A stretch of 64,000 nucleotides of DNA from Tigriopus japonicus (taxonomy: Eukaryota; Arthropoda; Copepoda; Harpacticoida; Harpacticidae): contig JAAGOF010000070.1 in assembly GCA_010645155.1 (NCBI GenBank), forward strand, positions 925,035-989,034, in the 5' to 3' direction. A program made the position numbers and the translations under genes. Below the pieces are notes generated by a model. The model saw only the letters and a list, made by a program, of their open reading frames with translations, made no database searches and had not been told where the DNA came from. Of this stretch, positions 19,001 through 31,000 are shown piece after piece. Positions within the stretch are counted from its first letter, which is position 1; each line of letters starts with the position of its first letter.

Positions 19001-22000
19001 TGGCTTGGGTGTTTTGTAGTACATGAAAAATTTGTTTTGATTGATTGTTAAAACAGCTTGATAATTATAATCAAATTTTTTATTATATTTTTGAAGGGTT
19101 GGTCTCAACTCAGACACATCCCCAGCCATTTTGAGCCCGGAATCCCAGCTTCATTTGTTTGATAACACTCTTCTACTGGAAAGAACTTTTTCCAGATCTC
19201 ATTGAAAAAAAACATCAACTTCCCTTCAGCAATAAATTCTCAAATCAAAAGTCATTCTTATGTTGATTTACCACCCAGAACATTGTAAAAATATATAGAG
19301 GGTATTGGTGAGAAGAAAAAAAATCAAAAAAAGGACACGTGGAGAGCCTGGATAAATGATCAAGAAGAGAAAAAATGAGAGACTCTAGGTTAAAATAATA
19401 TCAGGTGGGAGCAAAAGTCAACAGTCTTGATTTGAAAGACGCACAAGAAGGGGTTGAACAGATATATAGGGGCAATGAGTTTAATAGCTGAAATGATACA
19501 TCTATCCCATGAGCTTCTTTAGTTTCATGTAATAATTAGTGACAAAGGCAAAAATTGATAGGTGAATTGCAAAAACTTACTTAAATAGCTTCTGTCATAT
19601 ATATTATGAGTACAAAATATCAAAACTTTTTACAAAGTTAGGCATAACAGTCTGTAGCACTATCAGCCTGACGACTGCTACGAATGCGCAACTTCACAAG
19701 GACTGCCAGATATTTGTTCAACTAAAAAGTCATTTCACATGACAATGTAATGATGTGCACGAGGAAAACGCTCTAATGGCTTCAAGTGACGTTCTAAATA
19801 TTCACCAACCAATTTCGTATCTAGTTAGATTAAGATTTCCTAAAAAGTAAGAAACTCAATGCAAATCAGCGTGAAGATTCATCAAGAGCTGACATTACCG
19901 AGTCAATTCACAGCAGCACTGGGCTTGAACGCGCATCGAGGTTTAAGGAGAACGAGAAGGTTATCTTCCGGCACCCACGGTTTTGGCCAGCCTTGGCCTT
20001 CAAAGGCTATTAAGGTCAAACATTATGCTTTCAAAGGTAAGCTGAGATCATGAGCGTCAATTTGGTAGTAAATAGTGCATAGGTAAAGTTGCCTCAAATA
20101 GGTCGAACCCAAGAACCACAGTACAATGGAACCGACGTCTTGGGACCAAAATGGCACATGCGCGTACTCTTTTATGATAGCGCTCTAACCATACTGATGT
20201 TTGAGGTATTGTAAAAATCAATTACTATTAAATAAAAAGGTTTTACCGGCCAAGCATTTAAAAAACCACTAATAAAAGCTGGAAAATTACCCGACGAACT
20301 AGTTGATTTCCGGTTAAGGCTCCCGTGGTTGTTGGACGTGTTCAAAGTGTTGGATCGTTGTCGATTAATAGAATGATTGGCATTATTGGCGCTTTTGATG
20401 GGAGCACTACCAGGCCGATTCGAGGGTCGAGATCGACTTGGTGGACCTTCTTGTCGAGTTTCCGACGAGTATTTGTCGGCCATATATCTCGGGTTCTTCT
20501 TCTCAACATCAGAGCCCGAACCAGTCGAACTCTTACCCATTCTTAGTCCATTGGGTTTCTTTGCATTTCGAGCACTTGAGGGCCTCGAGGTTTTGGGAGT
20601 AGTTTCACGTCCTAAAGACTTCTGATTCCTCTGCCTGACTAGCTCATTATCCGACTCACTATGACTCGAATCATCCTCAGCCGTAGAATTATGAGCCACT
20701 TTGCGACTACTCGAAGACCGTTGCTTCCGGACATTCTCATCGTTCTTCTTCAAATCGTTGACTTGTCGATTGGGAGGCAAAGATTTTCGACTGACTTCCG
20801 TAGGAGCTCTAGGACCCGTGGAGTTGGATCTCAATTCCGGTCTAGGCGAGTTATTTCCGCTCATAGGAGCCACACCCGAGGATGAATGGTTGCGATTCAG
20901 GAGTCGAGTGGGTCGAGCTTTGGGTTTGGACTTGCTCATGGGTTTGGGTGGAGGCACGATGTTATTATCCGGGTCACTGGAACTGCTATCCCCTCGTCCA
21001 CCATTGCTCTGAACTGAGGCGTGATAACTGGCACTCAGAGGTAAAGATTGGAATGGATTTTGACTCTGAGCGGAAGGAAATGAGGCCGTGAAATCGCGGT
21101 TGTAAAGCATCATGGGATCATCCCGTTGATTCTTGCGTTTTGGAACGGGCACATCGGGACTATTCAAGGATTCGGGCACTGGATTCAATCGGTTCTGAAG
21201 GCGGTGATACAACTTGGATTGACCCAATTCGCCTGGAAAAAAGAAAGAGTATTTATGATTGGGTAAATTTTTATTGGCATATAAACACAGAGGTGAGCAA
21301 CCATGAACGAAAGCGTTTGCCGCAAATCTTAGTTTATGAGGAGTTTTATGACTTTGTTACGGGAATTTTGAGACAAGAATGACCGTTTCGTTGAAAATTG
21401 AAGCATTTAAACTGAGCTAGTGATCAAGCTACAGGGCTCAAAACCGAAACCAAAAGTGTCGGCCGAAAGAGGGCTTAACTGAAACCGAAACCGAAAGCAG
21501 ATGACTACAAAATGCATATATGCAATATTCACCTAAAGAGTTTAATTTGCGGAACTGTTCGATGGTGGATAACAGCAAATAAAAAAAAGGGAAAACTAAG
21601 TTTCAAAGGTTTTTGCAACTTTTGTTTTGGATTTTTTCAAACTCCTTTCTTTTTATAATGCATGTCTGCTTTCGGTTTCGTTAGGTATAACTGAAACCGA
21701 TACCAAAATTTCTGCCGAGAGCACGTTCGGTTCATCACTAATCCGCATTTACTTTAATTTGAAAAATCTACGTCATTACTTTCAAAATAATGGGGTGCAT
21801 AAGGAAAGGGCATTAACTAATTTTCAAAGGCTTTATTTCTTATTAACTTTTAAGGGCAAACTAGGCCCTGCCTCTGACGAAATCTTGAACTGATCAAATT
21901 TTTGATCAACAATCATCTTCTAAGAAAAAGGAGTTGGCTCGTTCAAGGACCCCTTTAAAGGTGCCAAATGCTAAGGACGAATATCAACATTTTCTGCTTC

Positions 22001-25000
22001 AATCACCAATCAGGTTTTGCTTGATGCGAGTGAGCGGTTGATTTGGTTGTACCGATACTTAAATAATTTCTTTATTAACCTTAATCGAACCTTGAAGTCA
22101 AAAGATATGCTTTCTTAAATCCTAGTACAGAAAAGAGTAGAATATTAGTGAACTAGTCTTCCTCTTTTCAATAGTAACAAAAGAGGGCAAGCTCATGCAT
22201 TGTGTGGAGGTTTATGTACTGAACGCTAAGGGGGCATAACTTTTAACTTCAATGTTCGATTGAGGTAACTATTCAAATATTTGTTTTCTATTGAACACAA
22301 GCAATGTCTCATTGGCAGAATAACGGAACCCATGTGTTAGATGTATTGTAGCACTTAAGGTTTCATCATCTTTAACCTCGTCGTCCAGATTTCAGTTCTT
22401 CTTGGCTCATTTCGTTTGTTCCGCATTCAGAACACAGCTGGGAAGCTGCGTTCAAAAAGAAGCTGTCGAGCTTTTTGGGGACATTGTAGCTTCGCATCAG
22501 GCAAACATTGGAAACAACCTCAATCTCGGAAACGACCATCCTCTCACTTATTTTCCGGATCAAATTATATAAGTTAAGCTTTGATGTGAAGCTGAACACT
22601 AAGATTCGAACCTTCGAACCTTTGGTTTGGGAACATTGACTAAGTTGACACCACGGTAAAGGACAAAGCCAAAATATCATATTTACCGTCCGAGAGATCC
22701 TGAACCTGAATCTCAGTATCGCTGTGCTCAAACAAAGAACTGGGTCGAGATGATTGTTGGCCTCCGGTAGTTCGGAAGAGACGTTCATCCGTGATACTCT
22801 GACTCATGAGGGACTCTCCCGTTCTCATGGGTCCCCCATCCACTAAAGTCGACCCAAGTTGACTCGGGTCCATACTTTGGGTCATGAGAGTGCCTCCATT
22901 GGATTGGTTCCCGTTAATATCATCCCCATAGAGGGTGCGAGGCAGAGCCACCCGGTACATTTTGGGCGGTTCATTTTGATTTCGAAGAGGCGTGGCTCTT
23001 CTCACCGGGGATGGCGACGTCCGCGATGTTCGGAAACTGCCCGATCTCGATTGAAAGCTCCGTCGCTGAAGCGTTGGGGTGGCACTCACAGATCTGGAAG
23101 GTGTTCTCGGTGAAGAAATACCCACTGAGGTCTCAAGGGAAGACGAGTTTCGTCGGGGCGTGCCCTCATTGACTGATGTGGTTGTGAAAGATCTGGGCAG
23201 GGTACTTGAACCAGGATGGGGCATACCTGTAATTAAAATAGAGTCTTAATGAGACCTGGTAATTAACGATGAAATATTCTTGTACTCGTATTCAATCATG
23301 TGAAATGGGAGATGGTCCAGGTGGAATGTTAACATTAATAAGAGAAAATTTAGAGTCGATCAATAATCTTCGAGCATATTCTAAGGCAGGGATCGGCAAC
23401 CACTTTTGGTTCAAGGCCCACCAAATTTGATTAAATGTTGTCAGGGGCCCTAAACAGACGTTGGCAGGTTTACGGACCCACAAATTGATGATCAAAGAGC
23501 TTTGGGCCCACGAGGACAGTACTATGGATGTCTCGCGGGCCCACTATTTCGGACTTTCCTCATAGCTCTTGGGCCCACCCTTCACCCTTTGGTCCCACGT
23601 GTGGGCCGCGGCCCACCGGTTGCCTTCCCCTGTTCTAAGGTGATCGGCTGCATAAATGTGAGAATTTTGGATTTTTTTACCTTTTGATTGGTGGGTCTAA
23701 ATTTGTTGTTACCACTTACGTATTTAAGCTTTGTCTCAACAAAGAAAGCTTTGACTTTTTCTGGAGAGTCCTCTACGTTTTTTGCTCTGCCACTATATTC
23801 ATTTTATACATGTTAGTATGCGACCCAAAAGAAGGTAGAACCCTACAGTTTTCCAAATGCAGAAAGGGATCCTTATGCATGTACAGTATGCGAGATAAGT
23901 GTGGGAACCCCTTATTTCCTTTATAAATACTTTCTGTGGAATAGGTGTAACTATTATCTTTTAAACATGGAACTTGCGGCGAATCAGGACATTATTTCCA
24001 TCGAGCTTCATTATGGCTAAACTTAATGATAAAGAGCAGATTCAGCTTGTCCTAAAGTTTCCATGCATTTTGGAAGGAGGCAATGTGGACAAGGCCCAAG
24101 TAGCCCTAAGCTCAATCCAATTGTGTGATTCAGATTTGAGGCCAGGGCTTACAAGAAGGCCCATCCAGGTATCCCTGCCTGGAAGTCAGTTTTGGTTTAA
24201 GTCTAATGCCATCCATGCCTGGTGTGGCCAGGGCAAGGACAGACTTGGCCAGATCATTGTCAACAAAGGCGGCCATTGTAAAGCTGGTTGTACCTAATAG
24301 TTGTACTAATTGGTTAAGGAGTTCGTGTGAAAAAATCAAAGATAGCCATTCCACCATTCCAACTTTTCATCTTCTTTTCATCTTCTTCCAAAATTACTGA
24401 GTTCCCATACTTATGTCACATACTACAGACTGCAGGGTCACTAGTTCGTCCATTTCTTGTCATATCAACACTCTCGTTGAAAAAATAACAGAGTCATAAA
24501 TTTGGAGTTCGTTCATAGATATGCAACGTTCTTCAAATATGTCGCCGCAAAGGTATCTTGTTTTATTTGAAAACTTCCATTGTATGCAAAGCCTTTAATA
24601 ACTTTTAGGACTGAAATAATATTCTAAACCATACAATTGATGTTTGAAATGAAATCCAATGAGATATAAGTCAATGAACTCTGGAGAATCCTCAAGTCTA
24701 AAATATGTGTCATTCTAATTTTGGTCATTGCATCTCTCTCGCACTCTTTATCCGTCTTTGAGTTGGATTGTAAGGACGGCATAGGTGAATTTGCCTTGCG
24801 GGAAGAATCGTATTTCGTATTCAACGAGTTCAAGCACTTGCAATGGCTAAAAGGCTTTGAATATTCACATCAAGGATGCTTTTAGGGGTTTCAATTGCGA
24901 TCTCAATCTCGACGCCATAGAATGCATTCAAAGGTTAAGATGTCTCGGGATCGAGTGAGATGAGAAACTCCGGAAGACAAATGCCTCATGTCATCATTAA

Positions 25001-28000
25001 CATAATGACTACCACATGCACGAGGATTACAGTTACCATCCACAAGTCCGTGTGCTATTAAGCGATATAATCTTGATAGCTTTGAACAAGGTTGCACATA
25101 TGAAGGAATCCCTTATCCAACGGTTATTCTTTGATTGAGAAACTACAAGAAAAATAATTCTGAGGTAATTCGGAATAAGAAATGTGATGATACTTGTGCA
25201 TTTTTCTATGTCTCTCATTTTATTGTACATATACGTAACGAAGTAAGTTCTGGAAAAGATATTTTTGGTCGCAATGCCAATTCAGGAATTCAGATATCGT
25301 TTATTATGCCGACATCAAGACCGATTCCAAAACAAATGCAATTTTTAGTTGATAAAGAACAAGACACACATGATTTTTTAAGGCGAAATTGGGAGCAAAT
25401 TGGTCACTTTTTTATTCCGTTTATTATATTTATTTTGTTCACGTTATAACACAGAGGCAGCGTGGCCGAGTGGTCTAAGGCGCTGGTTTTAGGCACCAGT
25501 CCGAAAGGGCGTGGGTTCGAATCCCACCGCTGTCAAACAGTTATTTTTACTACATTGTTCTGTTATGAGGAAGACATTTTGTTCTTCCCAGTTGAAATCC
25601 CAATTTTATGCCACTGGGTCAGTGGGTAAATATATCGACATTTCCTTACTTCATTTAGGTGCATTTCTAGTTGTTATCGATGGGTCGCCGACATTATAAA
25701 AAATGTATGAATTGCGAATTGCACTTAAACGCAGGCTAAATTGATTTTTTTCGTTCGTGCTTTTCATTTTTACCAGAAATGTTTACTTAGTTTAAAAAGC
25801 TCTTCCGGCGCTAGAGTTAACCCACTCAAGTCCACAACTGATAAGATGAGGTTTATTGAGTACATTCTAAAATCAAGCAAACGTAAGTCAACGCAAACGA
25901 ACTGTAATGCATTTACATTGCAGAATATTTACTTTTGATTGGGCGAGTAAAAAATCCAGAAGATACCTTAGAGGCTTTAAATCCACGGTCAATTCGTCAG
26001 TGGCATAAAATGCTACTTTACGATGCATTTTGAAGCAATGGATAAGAAGCGTCTGATCAGAAGGTCATCATCTTTAGATGGTTTTCATACCTTCAAGAGA
26101 GATCCATATCTAAGGATATCCTTTGAAATCTTTGTTTACTCATTCATTTTCTATGAATTTATAAAGCGAGTCTGGGAAGGGGCATTCAATCTTATCTCAA
26201 AACATGGATGAATGGAATGTACTCGTGATTCCAGATTCAAAGAATCTGTCCATAACAAGTGTGTGAGAAAGATCTGCCAAGAATCATTCTAGGTTTGCAA
26301 ATTTGGCGGTGCAAGTCCAAAATGTTCGTCCTTTTTTAATAAAGCTTCATTCATATCATGATAACTTTTCCCGTGCTAAATTATTTTAACACATTTGAAG
26401 CAGCCAAATCCAGGCTTGAGCAGCTCACCCCAAAGATGACCATTAATGGGGCAAAAAAATGGAGGTGGTACCTCCGATCGATAGAATTTCCTTTTCCATC
26501 ATAATTTTTCAGGTCATGGCTAGTTTTAGTTTTAATGAGGTCTGGTCTGGGCCTTTTTGTGCTCGTCAAATGAACTTATGAACGTGGATTTCCATTAGTT
26601 CAAAGGCTTAAAAAATCTTGGGAAGAAAACACTGAAAAAAAAAATCTCGTGGCTGATATTCAAAGTCAAACCAGTCTATATCAGGCCAAAAATGAAATTA
26701 GGTATTAAGCTCATTTTTTATGGGTTAAAAGGGAGCCGTAACAAAAAAATATTCTTGTGTCTATCAACAAGAAAGCGATACAAGTAACTCAAAACTGTGT
26801 TCAAAAAGCATCAAATATTCATTACAGAGAACCATACTGGTTTCAGATCAAGCTTAAAGGTCAGTTGTTGAGGGGATTTGGACGTAATGTAAAAATAACC
26901 ATGCTCGAGTAAATTTAGTCTTAAAACATAAGCTGCGTTATTCCGATTGAAGAGGGCAGCTTATGCCATGAAACCATGCTCGAGCATGGCCATTTCTATT
27001 GTCTATGAATATGCTTCAAGTATGCTTCCAAATGCCCTCAACAACTGAACTATCAATTTCACCTTGTACAAGCTCACAGCTTCAATTATTTTGGTAACCA
27101 GGATTCTTCCAATTAAAGAGCTTACGTGGTTTTTCTGGACGTCGTCCCTAGGATCAAGAAAAATAATGTTCTCGGTGAAGCTATCTGTCCAGATCTAATG
27201 AGGAAACACTTTTTGAAACCCCAATTTACCCCTTGACTAACTAGGTTACCCGGCATTCTTTAGAAGAATCGTGAGACTACTGAATAAAGTGAACATCAAG
27301 CTTCTAGACCGGCATTGTTGGGCCTGTTTTCTTCGTTCGCGCCGAGTTTAGTTTTGCAATGCTGCATTATGGAGATTCCTACTTTTTCTAGCTCGGGGCT
27401 CAAGCCATCCATCACTTTTGAGATTGACCCAGTCACACAGCATCCCAAGTTGTCTCTCTGGGTCTTTTCGCTTCTGTTCAACCGATACTTTAAGATTCAA
27501 CCCAAGTTCAAAGATCAATTTTCCGAAGACTCAACTTGAAGTCGACCCTTCGGCAAGGTCTAAACCGAGCTAAGTTTATGAGCACTATCCTAGTCTGGTA
27601 TAGGTTTTTTTCGAGGAGGGAAGGGATCCATTTCGATGAAGTAGGCAGCATTTGGCCTTAAGGAGAATGATGAATAAGTGTCGTGCGCTTTCGGTAACTT
27701 AATTATTTCACGCCAAAACCGACGACTACCATTAGGTCTCGTTCGATGTCTTCTTTGTCAGCCAAGAGGAACTCATCGAGGCCATTCGTCTTCCATCATT
27801 TTGGCCAGGATGAAACTTGCCTTGAACTTGAAATTGAACAATCGGGACAAGAGACGTTTGACTTCCAATATCGATCGAGTCATGCTCTGGTTGTATTTTT
27901 ATTAGTCAATTGCACAGGATGTACTCGCTCGTCATGTCGGAAACATCGCGTTAGACAACATGAGATTGAAACAACTAAAGCTCACTTTTTTGGGTGGGGG

Positions 28001-31000
28001 GAGGAAGATCGAGAAAAGCTTATCTTCCTGCAGGTAGAGATGACGAAACGGAAATTCCGAGTCTTGTCCAAGAAGCCGGAAAATGAGGAATGTTACCAGA
28101 GAGTTTACGATCGTCCGAGAATGCCCGCCGACCTCGATAAATGTTTATATTGGTTACTTCTTTTTAAGATTGGAGAGATTCAAGCCCCGACATGTTTGAC
28201 AAACAAGAGTTAAGGTAGTGCGGTCGGGTAAAAGATAACGCGGTCTCACATGTAAATGCCAGACGTTTGATGTTTCCTAAGCAAGTTCATAAGTCATGGA
28301 AGTAAAAATCGCACATGCGTATCATTTCTCGACGACTTTGATTAAGTTTCATTCATCCCAAAGCCATGAAAGACCGGTCTGTCGTCTTCATCTCTTTGGA
28401 ATCAGGACTTGATTGACAACATGATGATGACTAATTCCTTCCTGTTCGACCCTTGAAACTCAATGTCCTTATCGCTTTGACTCATCTTAAAGGCGCAAGC
28501 AAGGCTGAACCTACCCAGAAAGGCCAACCGTACTGACGATGTATGTACTAGCTGAGAAGCCAGTCAGTCACCTTTCTTCTTAATATTCCATCCACGTTTT
28601 GAAACTTTGGCGAGTGAACAGAACAAAAGTAGTAGGCAACACCGACACGACGACGATTAAGTTGAAAGGAGGCTGACTTCTTGTTCTTATTGAGGACATT
28701 GTGCTTTGTTGTTGTTGTTGTCAAAACGAACGTGGCCATTCAACACCAACTGTGATCTCTCATAAGGTCGTCATGAAGTGGACAATTGTGATCTCCAATG
28801 AATCGAGGTAAGCTTTGGAAGACTGCAGCAGGACTGAAAGTGAGACTTCCACACTGGTTTTGGATTCAAAGTGGTCCAACTTTAGACACTGAATTTCGAG
28901 GCCGGGTTATGAGTCTTATAGATCATTGCTTTACATGAAAATGAATAAAGAACACATGACATGTAATTATTCTTTTGGCTTTGAGCCGCAAGAAATTTGT
29001 GTGTGAGTTAAGCGAACCACAACAGATCACTAGGGCCCGGAAAAATATTTTGTTTTGTTGTTGAGTAGAAATCCCAGACGTTTCACAGCGAAGTGTCAGC
29101 TGATGGTTGACGAGCGTGATCGTCAGCTGACCCTACTCCTTGAAACGTCTGGAATTTCCGCTCCACAACAACAAAGAAAAATTCCGGGCCCTACCGATCG
29201 CCTTTTGGAACGATACATAGACGTTGAGAGGACCACTTGTAAGATATCTGTAAATGGTTATTTTCCTAGCCCAGAATTATTTGGCTCGGAATTGCACATG
29301 TTTATAATCAGTCGCTATTGGTTTTGGTTTCGGTTAAGTCCTCGTTGAGCCAAAACTTCCGGTTTCAGTTAAGATTCACATCGTTCCATTACTACATAGC
29401 AAATATCAATTATTGATATGCTGGCAGTCGTTAACTTACTTTTCAAAAACATGTTTATAGTTTCGTATCAGGTGGTTTTTATCTTTCTTTAACCGACGAA
29501 CAAATTTTCAGAATTTTAACAAGTGCCACTTCAAGAAATTCTCGGTTTCCAAAGTCTTGATAGTATTGTCGAATCTGATTTGTGATGTTTAAGTGCCGTG
29601 GGAAGAAAGTTGAAATGCAGAAAAAAAAAACCAGCTGCTTTATTCAAACCTGCAATAATTATTCATTTGAACACCTCAATCTTCGTTACATTAACCAATA
29701 ACTAGAACATAACTAAACTAACCTCCTAGAAATTGTCGTACTTTATTAAGAAGCAACATTAAGGGGTGCGCTTTAAAAATTAAAAAAAAAAACTAATTTC
29801 ATAGAGAAAGCATACTGCCTAATATGGAATGTCAAGTTATTGCCAACAACAATTTTTCCACTAAACGACGAACAAATGTTGTGAGAGGATTTTTGAAGCT
29901 CAGTTTTTCACACATTGTATTCCCTGAATCCCACTGCATTTAATGCGATTCAAAATCTTAAGTCACGTCCAATCAATCTAGACGTTATTTTTGTTTGTTT
30001 AGATAACGAGTATCCGCCCGCAAGATAAGACTTCTCTGTTAACAACAGACGAACTCTAAAGATTAAAGCCCATTTTTAAAGCTATTTTCAGTGCTTAAAG
30101 TGTTCTGTCCACTACAGCTCTTAGGTGAGTTTCAATTATACTCTCCATTATTTCCTCGTCAATCATTCGAGCATTGGAATTCCTGAATTGGAGTGCCTCA
30201 TTTGAGATTCTCCAGTGTGTGAACAAGAGAGAAAGAAGGAAGGAACGATCAGCATTGGATTTCTCATCCATAATCAGTCAATCGAGAATGATTGATCAAC
30301 CCGCAGAGGAAGCGAAATCAATGGTTATTGGTTACTTAGGCCTCTGCCACGGATAATCTTTCAGCTATTTCCCTATAGAAAGATCAGGGAAATCAAGATA
30401 TTTTTATAAGATCACTGAAAATCAAGAGAGAGTTTCTATTTTAAAGCAGCTTTGTTTGGTTTTAAGATGAAGACTGCAGATGTCGCATTAAGTATTGTGA
30501 CAGACCGCTAGGCCTTAGGACCATAAAAGGTTATACAAGATGTTTACCACTAAACCGTATGTTTTCACGCAAAATTGAAATGCAGGCATTAATTTCCAAT
30601 CCCGAGCCTAACTGATCAACACTAAGAAATGCGAATTGTGTAATTTAATGTTGTCTTTCTTCCATCAAAATCTCGAATTTGCTAGCTGAAGGTCATAGTA
30701 TTAGATTTAATAACTACGAGATGGTGAAAAGTTGCTTATCATGACCATTACGGATTCAACGAAAGCGTCGTCGAAGAAGATGACGCTATCCATGTGTAAA
30801 GCAACTTCATTAATTTCCCCATTCTGATATCCGGCCCATTCGAGTTTGGTCGATGGGACAAAATGACGTCCAACGATGCAATTTATCCAAGGCCCAAGCT
30901 TGGAAAGATTGCTCGCACTTGTCATATTTTAAATTTTGCAGGAGCCTCCCTTCCATCTTTTGATCGTCAGGTTTCCGGATGCACATGAAGACGAACTTAA

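Noticed and set aside
22372..22788. 138-codon minus-strand ORF
   Set aside because: Out of frame with CEP97 exon 5 over their overlap, and it runs through the exon 5 donor into the intron.
24004..24297. Overlapping frames on both strands resembling an old repeat
   Set aside because: I could not match either translation to a transposon or gene family, and no terminal repeats were found.
27746..28213. 155-codon plus-strand ORF in CEP97 intron 4
   Set aside because: It has acceptable length but no recognisable domain, poly(A) signal or splice context. It may deserve an RNA-seq look but is not supported as a gene.
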